Source: CAYJDP01 sp964371025 (lineage in GTDB: Bacteria; Bacillota_I; Bacilli_A; RF39; UBA660). From it: a DNA stretch of 64,000 nt. Made by a program: the position numbers and the translations under genes. Below are positions 29,775-38,252 of this stretch, piece by piece (positions within the stretch are counted from its first letter, which is position 1; every line of letters begins with the position of its first letter). The notes below the pieces were generated by a model that saw nothing but the letters and a program-made list of their open reading frames with translations, was not told the origin of the DNA and did not search any database. The stretch lies in assembly GCA_964371025.1 (NCBI GenBank), contig CAYJKH010000001.1, forward strand, positions 1 to 64,000, written 5' to 3'.

Positions 29775-31815
29775 ACGGAAAAGTAAATCATTTATAAAAA
29801 AAATAGACTTAAAAAAGAGATTACTAAGTATTAAAGAAGATAAGTTAATTATTAAGTTTATAAAAGAAAATAATTTATTTTTAATATTTGTAGGGACTGG
29901 GATATTAAACGAAGTATTATTAAGAGTTAATACAATTGGTGGTATTAGTCAGGTATTTTCATTTAGACCTATTTTTGCAGATTTAACATTACTAATAATT
30001 ATTGGTTCGATAGGTTTTTTAATAAAAGAGCGTAATAGAATTAATTATTATTTACCAGTATCAATAGTATTAACAGCATTATGCTTGATTAATGCAATAT
30101 ATTATACTTATTACTCATCATTTGCATCATTTTCAATGTTATCATTAACTCAATATGTTAACGAAGTAGGAGATGCTGTATCAATTATTTTTTCACCAGT
30201 GGATATTATTTATTTGCTAGCACCAGTATTATTAATTATTGTTAATTATCGAAATAAAAAAAGATATAAAAAAGAACATGTCATAACTCATATTGAAACT
30301 AGAAGAAAATCTATGTTTAAAGTATTAGGAGTAGGAGGAACTTTATTAGTTTTATACTTACTTACTATGTCATCACTAGATGTATCAAGATTTAATTCAC
30401 AATGGAATAAAGAATATATAGTTATGAGATTTGGTACTTATATATATCAAATAAATGATGCTATAGCTTCAATTCAACCCCAAGTAAATTCGTTATTTGG
30501 GTATGAAGAGGCAAAACGTAATTTTGAAGAATACTTTGAAGATACAGTACCTGAGGTGGATAATGAATATACAGATATGTTTAAAGATAAAAATGTCTTA
30601 GTTATTCATGCGGAAAGTATTCAAACAATTTTATTTGATATGAAATTTAATAATCAAGAAGTATTACCTAATTTAAGTAAGATAGCAAATGAAGGATTAT
30701 ATTTTTCAAACTTTTATGCTCAAGTAAGCGTAGGAACTAGTAGTGATACAGAACTTACATATAATACCTCTTTAATGCCTACTCAAAGTGGGACAGCATT
30801 TGTTTCTTATCCTGACAAAACGTATATAGCAACTCCCAACTTAATGCAAGATTTAGGATACTATACATTTAGTATGCATGCTAATAATGCTGATTTTTGG
30901 AATAGAAGAACTATGTATCAAACAATTGGATATGAAAGATTTTATAGTAAAACAGATTATGAAGTAACAGAAGAAAATACAATTGGTTTAGGTCTTTCAG
31001 ATAAAGACTTCTTTAAACAGTCTATGCCTTATTTAAAAGATATAAATGAAAATAATGAAAAATGGTATGGGTTAATGATTCAATTATCAAATCATACACC
31101 TTTTGCAGATGTTGATAAATATGGAGAATTTCCAGTGGATATTAAAGAAACTGTTAATGGAGAAGAAGTTGTTTATCCTTATTTAGAAGGGACAACATTT
31201 GGTAACTATATTAAATCAGCTCATTATGCAGATGCTGCTTTAGGAGAGTTATTTACTTCATTAGAAAATGAAGCTCTACTCGAAGATACGGTTATTGTAA
31301 TTTATGGTGATCATGATGCTAGAATATCAAAAAAAGATTATGATTTATATTATAATTATGATAGGGAAACTAATGAGTTATATAAGGAAGATGACCCTAG
31401 ATATGTACCATATGATACTTATATGTTTGAAATGGATAAAAAAGTACCATTTATTATTTGGTCAAAAGATTTAGTAGAAGAGAATAAAAATAAAGAAATT
31501 ACTAATGTAATGGGAATGTATGATGTAATGCCTACATTAGGAAATATGGTAGGATTTGATAATAAGTATGCTTTAGGAAATGATATTTTTAATATTAAAG
31601 ATAAGAATATTGTAGTATTTCCTGATGGTAATTGGGTAACTAATGACATTTATTATGATAATCAAAAAGGAGAATATAGTCCTATCACTAAAAATCCTAT
31701 AAGCCAAGAGCAAATTGATTATAATAATGAATATGTAACTAATTTATTGAAAGTTTCAAATGATATGATAGTTCATGATTTATTAAATGAAGATAATCCA
31801 GAAGGAGTTGAATAG
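29749..31815 (+). CDS. LtaS-family sulfatase-fold enzyme
   Basis: This 688-residue protein has an N-terminal membrane domain of five segments (about 40-210) and a large extracellular alkaline-phosphatase-like domain. Metal-site motifs are seen: HAES at about 287-290 and VIYGDHDARI near the C-terminus. The family makes polyglycerolphosphate lipoteichoic acid or related polymers. Around the nucleophile the sequence reads GTSSDTEL (329-336); aligned on SDxE to S. aureus LtaS (KTSDSEF), the catalytic Thr position is Ser332's neighbour Ser331. ATG 29749 follows a GGGGG ribosome binding site by 8 nt; the in-frame ATG at 29707 has none. Confidence 0.88.
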   Translation: MKQLLKKIKRKSKSFIKKIDLKKRLLSIKEDKLIIKFIKENNLFLIFVGTGILNEVLLRVNTIGGISQVFSFRPIFADLTLLIIIGSIGFLIKERNRINYYLPVSIVLTALCLINAIYYTYYSSFASFSMLSLTQYVNEVGDAVSIIFSPVDIIYLLAPVLLIIVNYRNKKRYKKEHVITHIETRRKSMFKVLGVGGTLLVLYLLTMSSLDVSRFNSQWNKEYIVMRFGTYIYQINDAIASIQPQVNSLFGYEEAKRNFEEYFEDTVPEVDNEYTDMFKDKNVLVIHAESIQTILFDMKFNNQEVLPNLSKIANEGLYFSNFYAQVSVGTSSDTELTYNTSLMPTQSGTAFVSYPDKTYIATPNLMQDLGYYTFSMHANNADFWNRRTMYQTIGYERFYSKTDYEVTEENTIGLGLSDKDFFKQSMPYLKDINENNEKWYGLMIQLSNHTPFADVDKYGEFPVDIKETVNGEEVVYPYLEGTTFGNYIKSAHYADAALGELFTSLENEALLEDTVIVIYGDHDARISKKDYDLYYNYDRETNELYKEDDPRYVPYDTYMFEMDKKVPFIIWSKDLVEENKNKEITNVMGMYDVMPTLGNMVGFDNKYALGNDIFNIKDKNIVVFPDGNWVTNDIYYDNQKGEYSPITKNPISQEQIDYNNEYVTNLLKVSNDMIVHDLLNEDNPEGVE

Positions 31816-31816
31816 T

Positions 31817-32449
31817 ATGAGATTAAAGAAAAAAGCTAAAGTTACAATAGCAGTATCAGTTATTTTAATAGTTCTAGTTTTAGGAGGATTATTTGTATAT
31901 AATGTATTCTTTGACAAAAAAGTAGCAAGAGAAGCAAAAATTTTAAAAGAAATTGATGAATACGGATATGAATTAAAAGATACTAGAAACGATAAATATC
32001 ATGAACTATTTGCAGAATTAGAAGAAATACTATCTAAAGAAGAAGTAGATGAAAAAGCTTATGTTTCTAAAATAAGTGAAATGGTTATATATGATTTTTA
32101 TACATTAGATGATAAGATAGCAAAAACAGATGTTGGAGCAGTAGATTTTTTATATAGTGAAGTAGTAGATAATTTCTTAATGAATGCAGAAGATACTTAC
32201 TATAAGTACTTAGAAAGTGATATTTATAGTGATAGAGAACAAATACTACCAATTGTAGAATCTGTAACAATTGGAGATATAGAAAATATAAGCTATGATT
32301 ATTTAGATAAAACAGATGAGAATGCTTACAAAGTACCTGTGACATGGACATATGGAGCAGCAGATTATGCTTCATATCAGTCAAGTGCAACTTTAATTTT
32401 TATACATAACGAAAATAGATTAGATTTAGTAGAATTAAGCAATGAATAA
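31817..32449 (+). CDS. Membrane-anchored protein, unknown
   Basis: This 210-residue protein has a basic N-terminus, one membrane segment at about 8-30 and an acidic extracellular domain of about 180 residues that is helical first and beta-rich at the end (YKVPVTWTYGAADYASY). It is not assigned to a family. ATG 31817 sits 9 nt after AAGGAG and 1 nt after the LtaS-like stop, so the two are co-transcribed. A role linked to the polymerase is only a guess. Confidence 0.75.
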   Translation: MRLKKKAKVTIAVSVILIVLVLGGLFVYNVFFDKKVAREAKILKEIDEYGYELKDTRNDKYHELFAELEEILSKEEVDEKAYVSKISEMVIYDFYTLDDKIAKTDVGAVDFLYSEVVDNFLMNAEDTYYKYLESDIYSDREQILPIVESVTIGDIENISYDYLDKTDENAYKVPVTWTYGAADYASYQSSATLIFIHNENRLDLVELSNE

Positions 32450-32461
32450 TTGCTTTTTTTA
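32437..32461 (+). terminator. Terminator of the 26422-32449 genes
   Basis: AAGCAAT-gaata-ATTGCTT is followed by T. It overlaps the last codons of the preceding gene. Confidence 0.85.
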
Positions 32462-32466
32462 TTGCA

Positions 32467-32490
32467 ATAAAAAAGAGTGATTAACACTCT
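32467..32490 (-). terminator. Terminator of the LCP gene
   Basis: On the minus strand AGAGTG-ttaat-CACTCT is followed by TTTTTT. The two convergent units thus have separate terminators back to back. Confidence 0.8.
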
Positions 32491-32509
32491 ATATTTATTA
32501 GTTTAAATA

Positions 32510-34501
32510 TTAACCGCCAATACCATCAGTAGGGTCAGTTGGTTCTTCAGTACCAGTTGAGCCTTCTTCAGTACCAGTTGAGCCTTCGTCTTCAGTAGGT
32601 CCACCTGTCTGATTTTCATCTTCAGTAGGATCACTTGTAGATTCTTCCTCAACCTCTGGTGTTGGAGTAGGTGCAGGTTCTGGTTGTGCTTCACCTGACA
32701 TTGTAATAGTAATAGATCCTCCAATTAAATCAGTTCTTTTACCTGCTGGATAGTTTTGTTTAATAACAGTACCACCACTTCCAATAACTGTAACGCTTAA
32801 GCCATTTCGACTAGCAATACTTCTTGCAGTTGCTTCGCTATATCCAATTAGATTAGGGACTAAATTATAACTACCTGATGTATTATATGGTCCTTCTCCA
32901 ATAACTGTTTTTTCATAAGGTTCATTAATTGAGAATGAGAATTCAGTAATTGGTTCTGCTTCTTCTAGTTCTAAATTTACTTTCATTGCTTCTGTAATAT
33001 CGTCACGACTTTCTTCAATTGGAACATAGTTCCATAAGTTTAATCCGCTTCTTTCATCATAAATAGTTTGGCCACTTCCTGATAAGTAAAGTTGTTGCAT
33101 ATTTATTAATTCAGAATCTTCATTAGCTAAACTTTTAGTTAATATATCTTTTGCAATATCATAAAATGATAATAATTGATCAGTAGTTAAGTTAGTATCT
33201 AAGCTATTAGATATAGTATCTAATATATCCATAAATACTGATACATCTGTAATAGTTTTAACTTTTTCAGTTAATGCCATTACAATTTCTTGTTGATGCT
33301 GCGCTCTTCCAAAATCACCATTTGGTAATTGCTTTCTATTTCTTGCAAATACTAATGCTTCTTCACCTGCTAAAGTTTGAGTACCTTGACTAATACATAC
33401 TTTACCATTTCTTGAAGAGTTATCAGTACATAATTCATAAGGGACGTCAACTTCAACACCTCCAACGGCATCGATAAGTTTTACAAATCCTTTAAAGTTA
33501 ATTTTAGCATAATAATCAATTTCTAAATCAAAATATTCTCCTAAACTATTAATCATGCAGTCATTACCATATGCTGCAGCATGAGTTATTTTATTTTCTG
33601 GTTTTCCACTCCAACATGAAATTGGTATATATGAATCCCTCGGAACAGATAACATTGTTGCATTTAATGTTTTAGGATTGAATGTCACTAGTATCAACGT
33701 ATCTCCAAGGGCTGCTGCATTTGGATCTAATACTTCAGTGGTAGAATCAACTCCCATTAATAACATAGTAAATGGTTCATTAACATCTTTTCCTTTTGAA
33801 GCATTATCAATATCTGAAATATCACTTTTATTAAATTTCTTTGTTTCTGTATGAATTACTTTTGTATCAGTAGCAATATTTTGATATCCATCTAATTGAT
33901 TAAAAGTATCAATATAAGTAGCATTTAAAAATGCTAAATCAATTTCTTCTGCATATAAGTCTGCTACCATTGAATTATAATCATCATAAGAAATAACTTC
34001 ATTAGTGTCATGTAAATCAAATTCTTTTATAATATCTTGCGGAATTAGATATCCATCAGGAGAATCCTCATCACTTAAAATAGCAATTTTACTATCTTCT
34101 ACATCTTTAGCAGTTTCAAAGTTACTAGAACTTAAAGCTACTAAGTTAGATGTATATTCAACTTGCTCTTTATTAAAACTACTTAGTTGACTATAAAAAT
34201 AAAATATAATCCCTCCAAGTACTCCTGTAATTAAAGAGTATATAATTAAGAAAAATATAAATCCAATTCTTTTTTTATTTTTATTTTTATCCTTCTTATT
34301 TTTCCATATGACTTTATTTTTTATTAAAATAATTAAATCTATAAAGATAATTAGTCCAATCGCAATCATTCTTAGTAATGTTTCAATACTACTTAGTTGT
34401 AATAATTGATATATTAAAAAACCACTAGCAAGTATTGCTATAATAGTTAGTATTAAAATAAATTTTTGTAGTTTAGTTTTTCTCTTTTTTTCAAACTCCA
34501 T
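32510..34501 (-). CDS. LytR-CpsA-Psr protein with PASTA domain
   Basis: This 663-residue LCP enzyme is expected to transfer teichoic acid or other glycopolymers to peptidoglycan. Three membrane segments lie at about 13-33, 42-60 and 80-102. A region at about 110-235 (IAILSDEDSPDGYLIP, MVADLYAEEIDLAFLN) resembles a lobe of a solute-binding domain. The LCP domain is at about 243-440 with GDTLILVTFNP, VPRDS and KITHAAAYG. A PASTA domain follows at about 553-612 and an acidic Gly/Thr/Pro tail at 615-663. The start is backed by GGAGG. It is divergent from the glucosaminidase gene. Confidence 0.92.
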   Translation of the reverse strand: MEFEKKRKTKLQKFILILTIIAILASGFLIYQLLQLSSIETLLRMIAIGLIIFIDLIILIKNKVIWKNKKDKNKNKKRIGFIFFLIIYSLITGVLGGIIFYFYSQLSSFNKEQVEYTSNLVALSSSNFETAKDVEDSKIAILSDEDSPDGYLIPQDIIKEFDLHDTNEVISYDDYNSMVADLYAEEIDLAFLNATYIDTFNQLDGYQNIATDTKVIHTETKKFNKSDISDIDNASKGKDVNEPFTMLLMGVDSTTEVLDPNAAALGDTLILVTFNPKTLNATMLSVPRDSYIPISCWSGKPENKITHAAAYGNDCMINSLGEYFDLEIDYYAKINFKGFVKLIDAVGGVEVDVPYELCTDNSSRNGKVCISQGTQTLAGEEALVFARNRKQLPNGDFGRAQHQQEIVMALTEKVKTITDVSVFMDILDTISNSLDTNLTTDQLLSFYDIAKDILTKSLANEDSELINMQQLYLSGSGQTIYDERSGLNLWNYVPIEESRDDITEAMKVNLELEEAEPITEFSFSINEPYEKTVIGEGPYNTSGSYNLVPNLIGYSEATARSIASRNGLSVTVIGSGGTVIKQNYPAGKRTDLIGGSITITMSGEAQPEPAPTPTPEVEEESTSDPTEDENQTGGPTEDEGSTGTEEGSTGTEEPTDPTDGIGG
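32543..32584 (-). repeat. 21-nt tandem repeat in the LCP tail
   Basis: Two perfect 21-nt copies (32543-32563, 32564-32584) encode the seven-residue unit GSTGTEE. Being in-frame, copy-number change would only lengthen or shorten the acidic tail. Confidence 0.8.
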
Positions 34502-34522
34502 AAATATACCTCCGTGGTATAT

Positions 34523-34531
34523 ATTATACCA
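34523..34531 (-). promoter_or_regulatory. Extended -10 promoter of the LCP gene
   Basis: TGGTATAAT on the minus strand lies 21 nt before the start. It is partly within a GGTATA-tat-TATACC-like palindrome at 34516-34530. Confidence 0.6.
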
Positions 34532-34583
34532 TATTTCTATATATATTTTTGGATACTAAAAAAAAACATATAGATATAAGTGT

Positions 34584-34600
34584 CTATTTACGTAAAATAG
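34584..34600. promoter_or_regulatory. Palindrome between divergent wall genes
   Basis: CTATTT-ACGTA-AAATAG is nearly a perfect palindrome. It lies between the LCP promoter and the glucosaminidase promoter and could be a shared operator. No matching regulator is seen in the window. Confidence 0.3.
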
Positions 34601-34632
34601 GCTCTTATACTATATAGGGTAAAAACTAAACT

Positions 34633-34661
34633 TTGTTATTTTTGGTATTTGTTGGTATAAT
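34633..34661 (+). promoter_or_regulatory. Promoter of the glucosaminidase gene
   Basis: TTGTTA and TATAAT (34656-34661) are 17 nt apart, with TGG extending the -10. Confidence 0.65.
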
Positions 34662-34690
34662 TTAAATGTATAAAATCGGAGGTGGATATA

Positions 34691-37600
34691 TTGAAAAATA
34701 AATTTTTTATGATAATTTTCTTTTTAATGTTTAGTTTTTTAATTTTACCAGAAGATGTTGATGCATTAACTGTTTCTCAATATAAATCTAGAAATGTTTG
34801 TTCTAATTATGAAGTAGCTGAAGCAAAAACAGATGGTAGTGCAGTATATAAAAAATGTTTTACAACATATAGTGAAGCAGAAACCTATATGAATTCATCT
34901 TCAATTACAAATTTAATAATATTTGATTCAACTGCTACTAATACAGTTATAGCAAGTGCTAAATATGCTTTAGTAGATTTAACAATTCCATCAGGGTTAA
35001 CATACTTTTATGAACAAAGAGATTTAACTACAAGAGTATATACTTATATGGATACAGGTTCACTATATGGTGGAGTAGATGGAGCATTCATTGACGTTTA
35101 TTATCCTAAATCGGCAAAAGTTATGATCGGTGGATTAGAAGCTTGGATTAAAAAAAGTGATTATGAAATAGTACCACTAGCATGGGTTAAATCAAGTAGT
35201 TCTTATACAGTAACTGATCACATTAAACATAATTACGTTAGTAAAATTCAAGAAACTTACTCAGGTACCAAAGGATCAACGATTGGACCAAAACCAGACC
35301 AACTTAATAAAGGAACTTATTATTCATATGATGGACACTATTTTTATACAAGTCGATATACCATGATAAGTGATTATAAAAAAGGAGTTAGAACATCATC
35401 TGTTAATAAATCATCTCCTTATTATAATTACTATATGTATTTAAGTAATCATTCTAAAACAAATTACTCATCACTCAATATTGATGAATATATTAGAAAT
35501 AATATGGGTTTAACAAGGACAACTTATGGTGAGTTGGCAACAAGCAATTCTTCTAAATTGTATGGACAAGGGACATTTTTTTATAACTCTCAACAAGTAT
35601 ATGGAGTTAATGCAGTTTTATCACTTTCTTTAAGTCGAAATGAAACTGGTAACGGAAGAAGTTCACTTGCAATTAATAATAATAATGGTTTTGGACTTAA
35701 TGCCGTTGATTCAAGTCCAACTGAATCAGCATATTGGTATCCATCATTTGCATCAAGTATTAATGGATATGCCTCTAAATGGGTAACTGATGGATATGCT
35801 GATCCTGCTGATTGGAGATATTTTGGACCAGCTTTTGGAGATAAATATATTGGAATGAATGTTAAGTATGCATCAGACACTTATTGGAGTGAAAAGATGG
35901 CTGCTAACTATTATAGCTTAGATTTAGCTAAAGGTTTACAAGATTATAATTATTATCAACTAGGAAAAACAAATGGAGTGGTAAAAGCCTATTTAAGTGC
36001 TTCAACTTCTTCAAAGATTATGTATACATACCCAGAAAAAGATGATAATGTTTTGATAGTTGGAGAATATGGTAATTATTATATTTTACAAAGTGATGTG
36101 AGTATAACAAACGGAGTAGGATCTACTAATGGAGTTTATAATTGGAACTCTTATGTATATGTTTTAAAATCTAGTATAACTAAAATAAATACAGCTAAAA
36201 GTGGTTATAAAAAACCTAGTGAAGTGTACCAATATGCTGATGCTACTTATACATATGATTTAATGGATGATAATACTACATTAAGTCCAAAAGTAGCAGT
36301 TACAACAAAGAATTTATCATATTATTATGATTCAACACTAAGTCAAAAAACAGGTAAGACTCTACTTAGTAATAAGTATATAATGGTTTATTCAATAGCT
36401 AAAAACTCTAAAGGGGAAGCTGTTGCTTATTTAGTAACATCGGATTATAAATTTGATCAAAAACACTGGATACCAGCAGGAGGAATTACTTTTAAAACAT
36501 CAAGTTATGGTAAAGTTAAATTAACTAACTTAGATGGATATTTTACAGAAGTATATTCGACTGCTTCTACAAGTTCAACTATGATAGGAGGTCAATTCTC
36601 ATATTCATATGTTCCAATACTAGAAACAAAAACAGTATCTGGAAAAACTTGGTATAAAGTACCAGTTAGTTTAACATCTACATCAAATGCATATGGATGG
36701 ACATTGAAATCTTATACAAATGTTGCAATTACACCTTACAGTTATAATGGAACAGCAGATAATAATGCACTAGCTAAAAATACTGCTCCTGTAATTACAG
36801 CAAGTAATAAGGAAGTGACTATCAAAAAATCACTTGATTTAATGAAAGATGTATCAGCTACTGATAAAGAAGACGGAAATTTAACTACATCAATAAAAAT
36901 TACAAGTAATAATATAAACTATAACGCTATAGGAACATATTCAGTTACATATTCAGTTACTGATTTAGATAATTTAACAACTACTAAAACAATTTCTGTT
37001 AAAGTTATAGCAGATGAAGCTCCAGTAATTAATGCGAGTAATCAAAATGTTATAACTAATTCAGAATTTAATCCACTAATTGGAGTAACAGCAACAGATA
37101 AAGAAGATGGAACTATTACTAAAGTAGAGGTAACATCAAATAATGTTGATGTTACTACTAATGGTAATTATTCTGTTACTTATAAAGTAGTAGATAGTTA
37201 TGGTAATATAACTACTAAAACAATAGCGGTAGTAGTTGCAGAAAAATTCTTAACTGAAAAAGATTCTTTATTCTATTTTGATTATTTAAAAGAAGTAGAT
37301 GGTAAATTAGAATTAAAAGGATATCAAACTATTAATGGAATTGATCATTTATTAAATACAAATATTGATTATACTATTATTTTTGAAAATAAAGATACAA
37401 ATGAAATATTTACAGATACTATGACTAGAATTACTAATACGACAGAAATGACTAGACCTATTTTTGGAGTAGATAATAAAAATTATACATACTCTTGGTT
37501 TAAATATTCAATTGATACAAGTAAGTTTGAAAACGGAAATTATATAATGTATGTTTTAGCAGAAAGTGATGAATATTATACAAAAAATTTAGTAAATAAT

Positions 37601-38188
37601 AAATTATTTAGACCTCAAGTAGGAGGTTACACAACTGCTTCAAGTAGTACAATTATTAGAAATGACTATAATGTAAAAACAACTCCAGTAGAGTTAATTA
37701 TAAGAGGTGAAGAATTAGCTAAGAAGACAGCAGATACATATTTTAACCAATTTGATACATATAGAGCATTTGAATTTACAGAAGATAATAAACTACATTT
37801 AATGGGATTAAGCTATTCATATGGAATGGATTTAGGAAAAGACACTAATGTAGAAAGAACAATAATTTTTGAAAATAAAGAAACATATGAAACATATAAA
37901 ATGGATTTAGGAAGTATAACTACTGGTCTATATCCGGCTATGTTACCTGAAGATGATAAATTATCAAAAACAAGGGCATGGTATGATAAAGAATTAGATA
38001 TATCTAATATTCCAAAAGGAGAATATATTCTTTATATAACTACCAAATCTAATGTAACTGATATTTATGAGTTTTCCGAAAAGCTTAGTAGAACACTAGA
38101 TCATGTTAAAGCTACAATAAATGAAAAGAATTATTCATTTACAATTAATCATGATAAAGGTAGTAGAATAGAAATGAAAGTAGAATAG
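34691..38188 (+). CDS. Secreted GH73-type glucosaminidase with SH3 and Ig-like domains
   Basis: This 1165-residue autolysin candidate has a signal peptide at about 1-25 (EDVDA). The N-terminal half has SH3-like wall-binding segments. A glucosaminidase (GH73) domain at about 280-430 carries SLSRNETGNGRSSLAINNNN and GLNAVDSSP. More SH3-like modules follow. Two DUF5011/Ig-like repeats lie at about 697-850 (TDKEDGNLTTSI, TDKEDGTITKV). A C-terminal region of about 310 residues has two related beta modules (FDYLKEVDGKLELKGY, FEFTEDNKLHLMGLSY). TTG 34691 is taken as start, 8 nt after GGAGG; GTG 34682 overlaps that site. Confidence 0.88.
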   Translation: MKNKFFMIIFFLMFSFLILPEDVDALTVSQYKSRNVCSNYEVAEAKTDGSAVYKKCFTTYSEAETYMNSSSITNLIIFDSTATNTVIASAKYALVDLTIPSGLTYFYEQRDLTTRVYTYMDTGSLYGGVDGAFIDVYYPKSAKVMIGGLEAWIKKSDYEIVPLAWVKSSSSYTVTDHIKHNYVSKIQETYSGTKGSTIGPKPDQLNKGTYYSYDGHYFYTSRYTMISDYKKGVRTSSVNKSSPYYNYYMYLSNHSKTNYSSLNIDEYIRNNMGLTRTTYGELATSNSSKLYGQGTFFYNSQQVYGVNAVLSLSLSRNETGNGRSSLAINNNNGFGLNAVDSSPTESAYWYPSFASSINGYASKWVTDGYADPADWRYFGPAFGDKYIGMNVKYASDTYWSEKMAANYYSLDLAKGLQDYNYYQLGKTNGVVKAYLSASTSSKIMYTYPEKDDNVLIVGEYGNYYILQSDVSITNGVGSTNGVYNWNSYVYVLKSSITKINTAKSGYKKPSEVYQYADATYTYDLMDDNTTLSPKVAVTTKNLSYYYDSTLSQKTGKTLLSNKYIMVYSIAKNSKGEAVAYLVTSDYKFDQKHWIPAGGITFKTSSYGKVKLTNLDGYFTEVYSTASTSSTMIGGQFSYSYVPILETKTVSGKTWYKVPVSLTSTSNAYGWTLKSYTNVAITPYSYNGTADNNALAKNTAPVITASNKEVTIKKSLDLMKDVSATDKEDGNLTTSIKITSNNINYNAIGTYSVTYSVTDLDNLTTTKTISVKVIADEAPVINASNQNVITNSEFNPLIGVTATDKEDGTITKVEVTSNNVDVTTNGNYSVTYKVVDSYGNITTKTIAVVVAEKFLTEKDSLFYFDYLKEVDGKLELKGYQTINGIDHLLNTNIDYTIIFENKDTNEIFTDTMTRITNTTEMTRPIFGVDNKNYTYSWFKYSIDTSKFENGNYIMYVLAESDEYYTKNLVNNKLFRPQVGGYTTASSSTIIRNDYNVKTTPVELIIRGEELAKKTADTYFNQFDTYRAFEFTEDNKLHLMGLSYSYGMDLGKDTNVERTIIFENKETYETYKMDLGSITTGLYPAMLPEDDKLSKTRAWYDKELDISNIPKGEYILYITTKSNVTDIYEFSEKLSRTLDHVKATINEKNYSFTINHDKGSRIEMKVE

Positions 38189-38208
38189 CATATGCTATTC
38201 TTTTTTTT
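38182..38208 (+). terminator. Terminator of the glucosaminidase gene
   Basis: The 20-nt perfect palindrome AGAATAGCATATGCTATTCT is followed by seven more T. The stop codon is in the stem. Confidence 0.85.
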
Positions 38209-38210
38209 AC

Positions 38211-38245
38211 AATTAAAAACATATGCTTAGCATATGTTTTTAATT
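38211..38245 (-). terminator. Terminator of the PASTA protein gene
   Basis: AATTAAAAACATATGC pairs with GCATATGTTTTTAATT around TTA. It is symmetrical and could act on both strands. Confidence 0.8.
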
Positions 38246-38252
38246 TATATAA

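Noticed and set aside
32085..32724. Minus-strand frames rich in Leu, His and Gln near the LCP gene
   Set aside because: They are other-frame shadows of the membrane-protein gene and of the LCP tail repeats. Their composition is unlike real proteins here.
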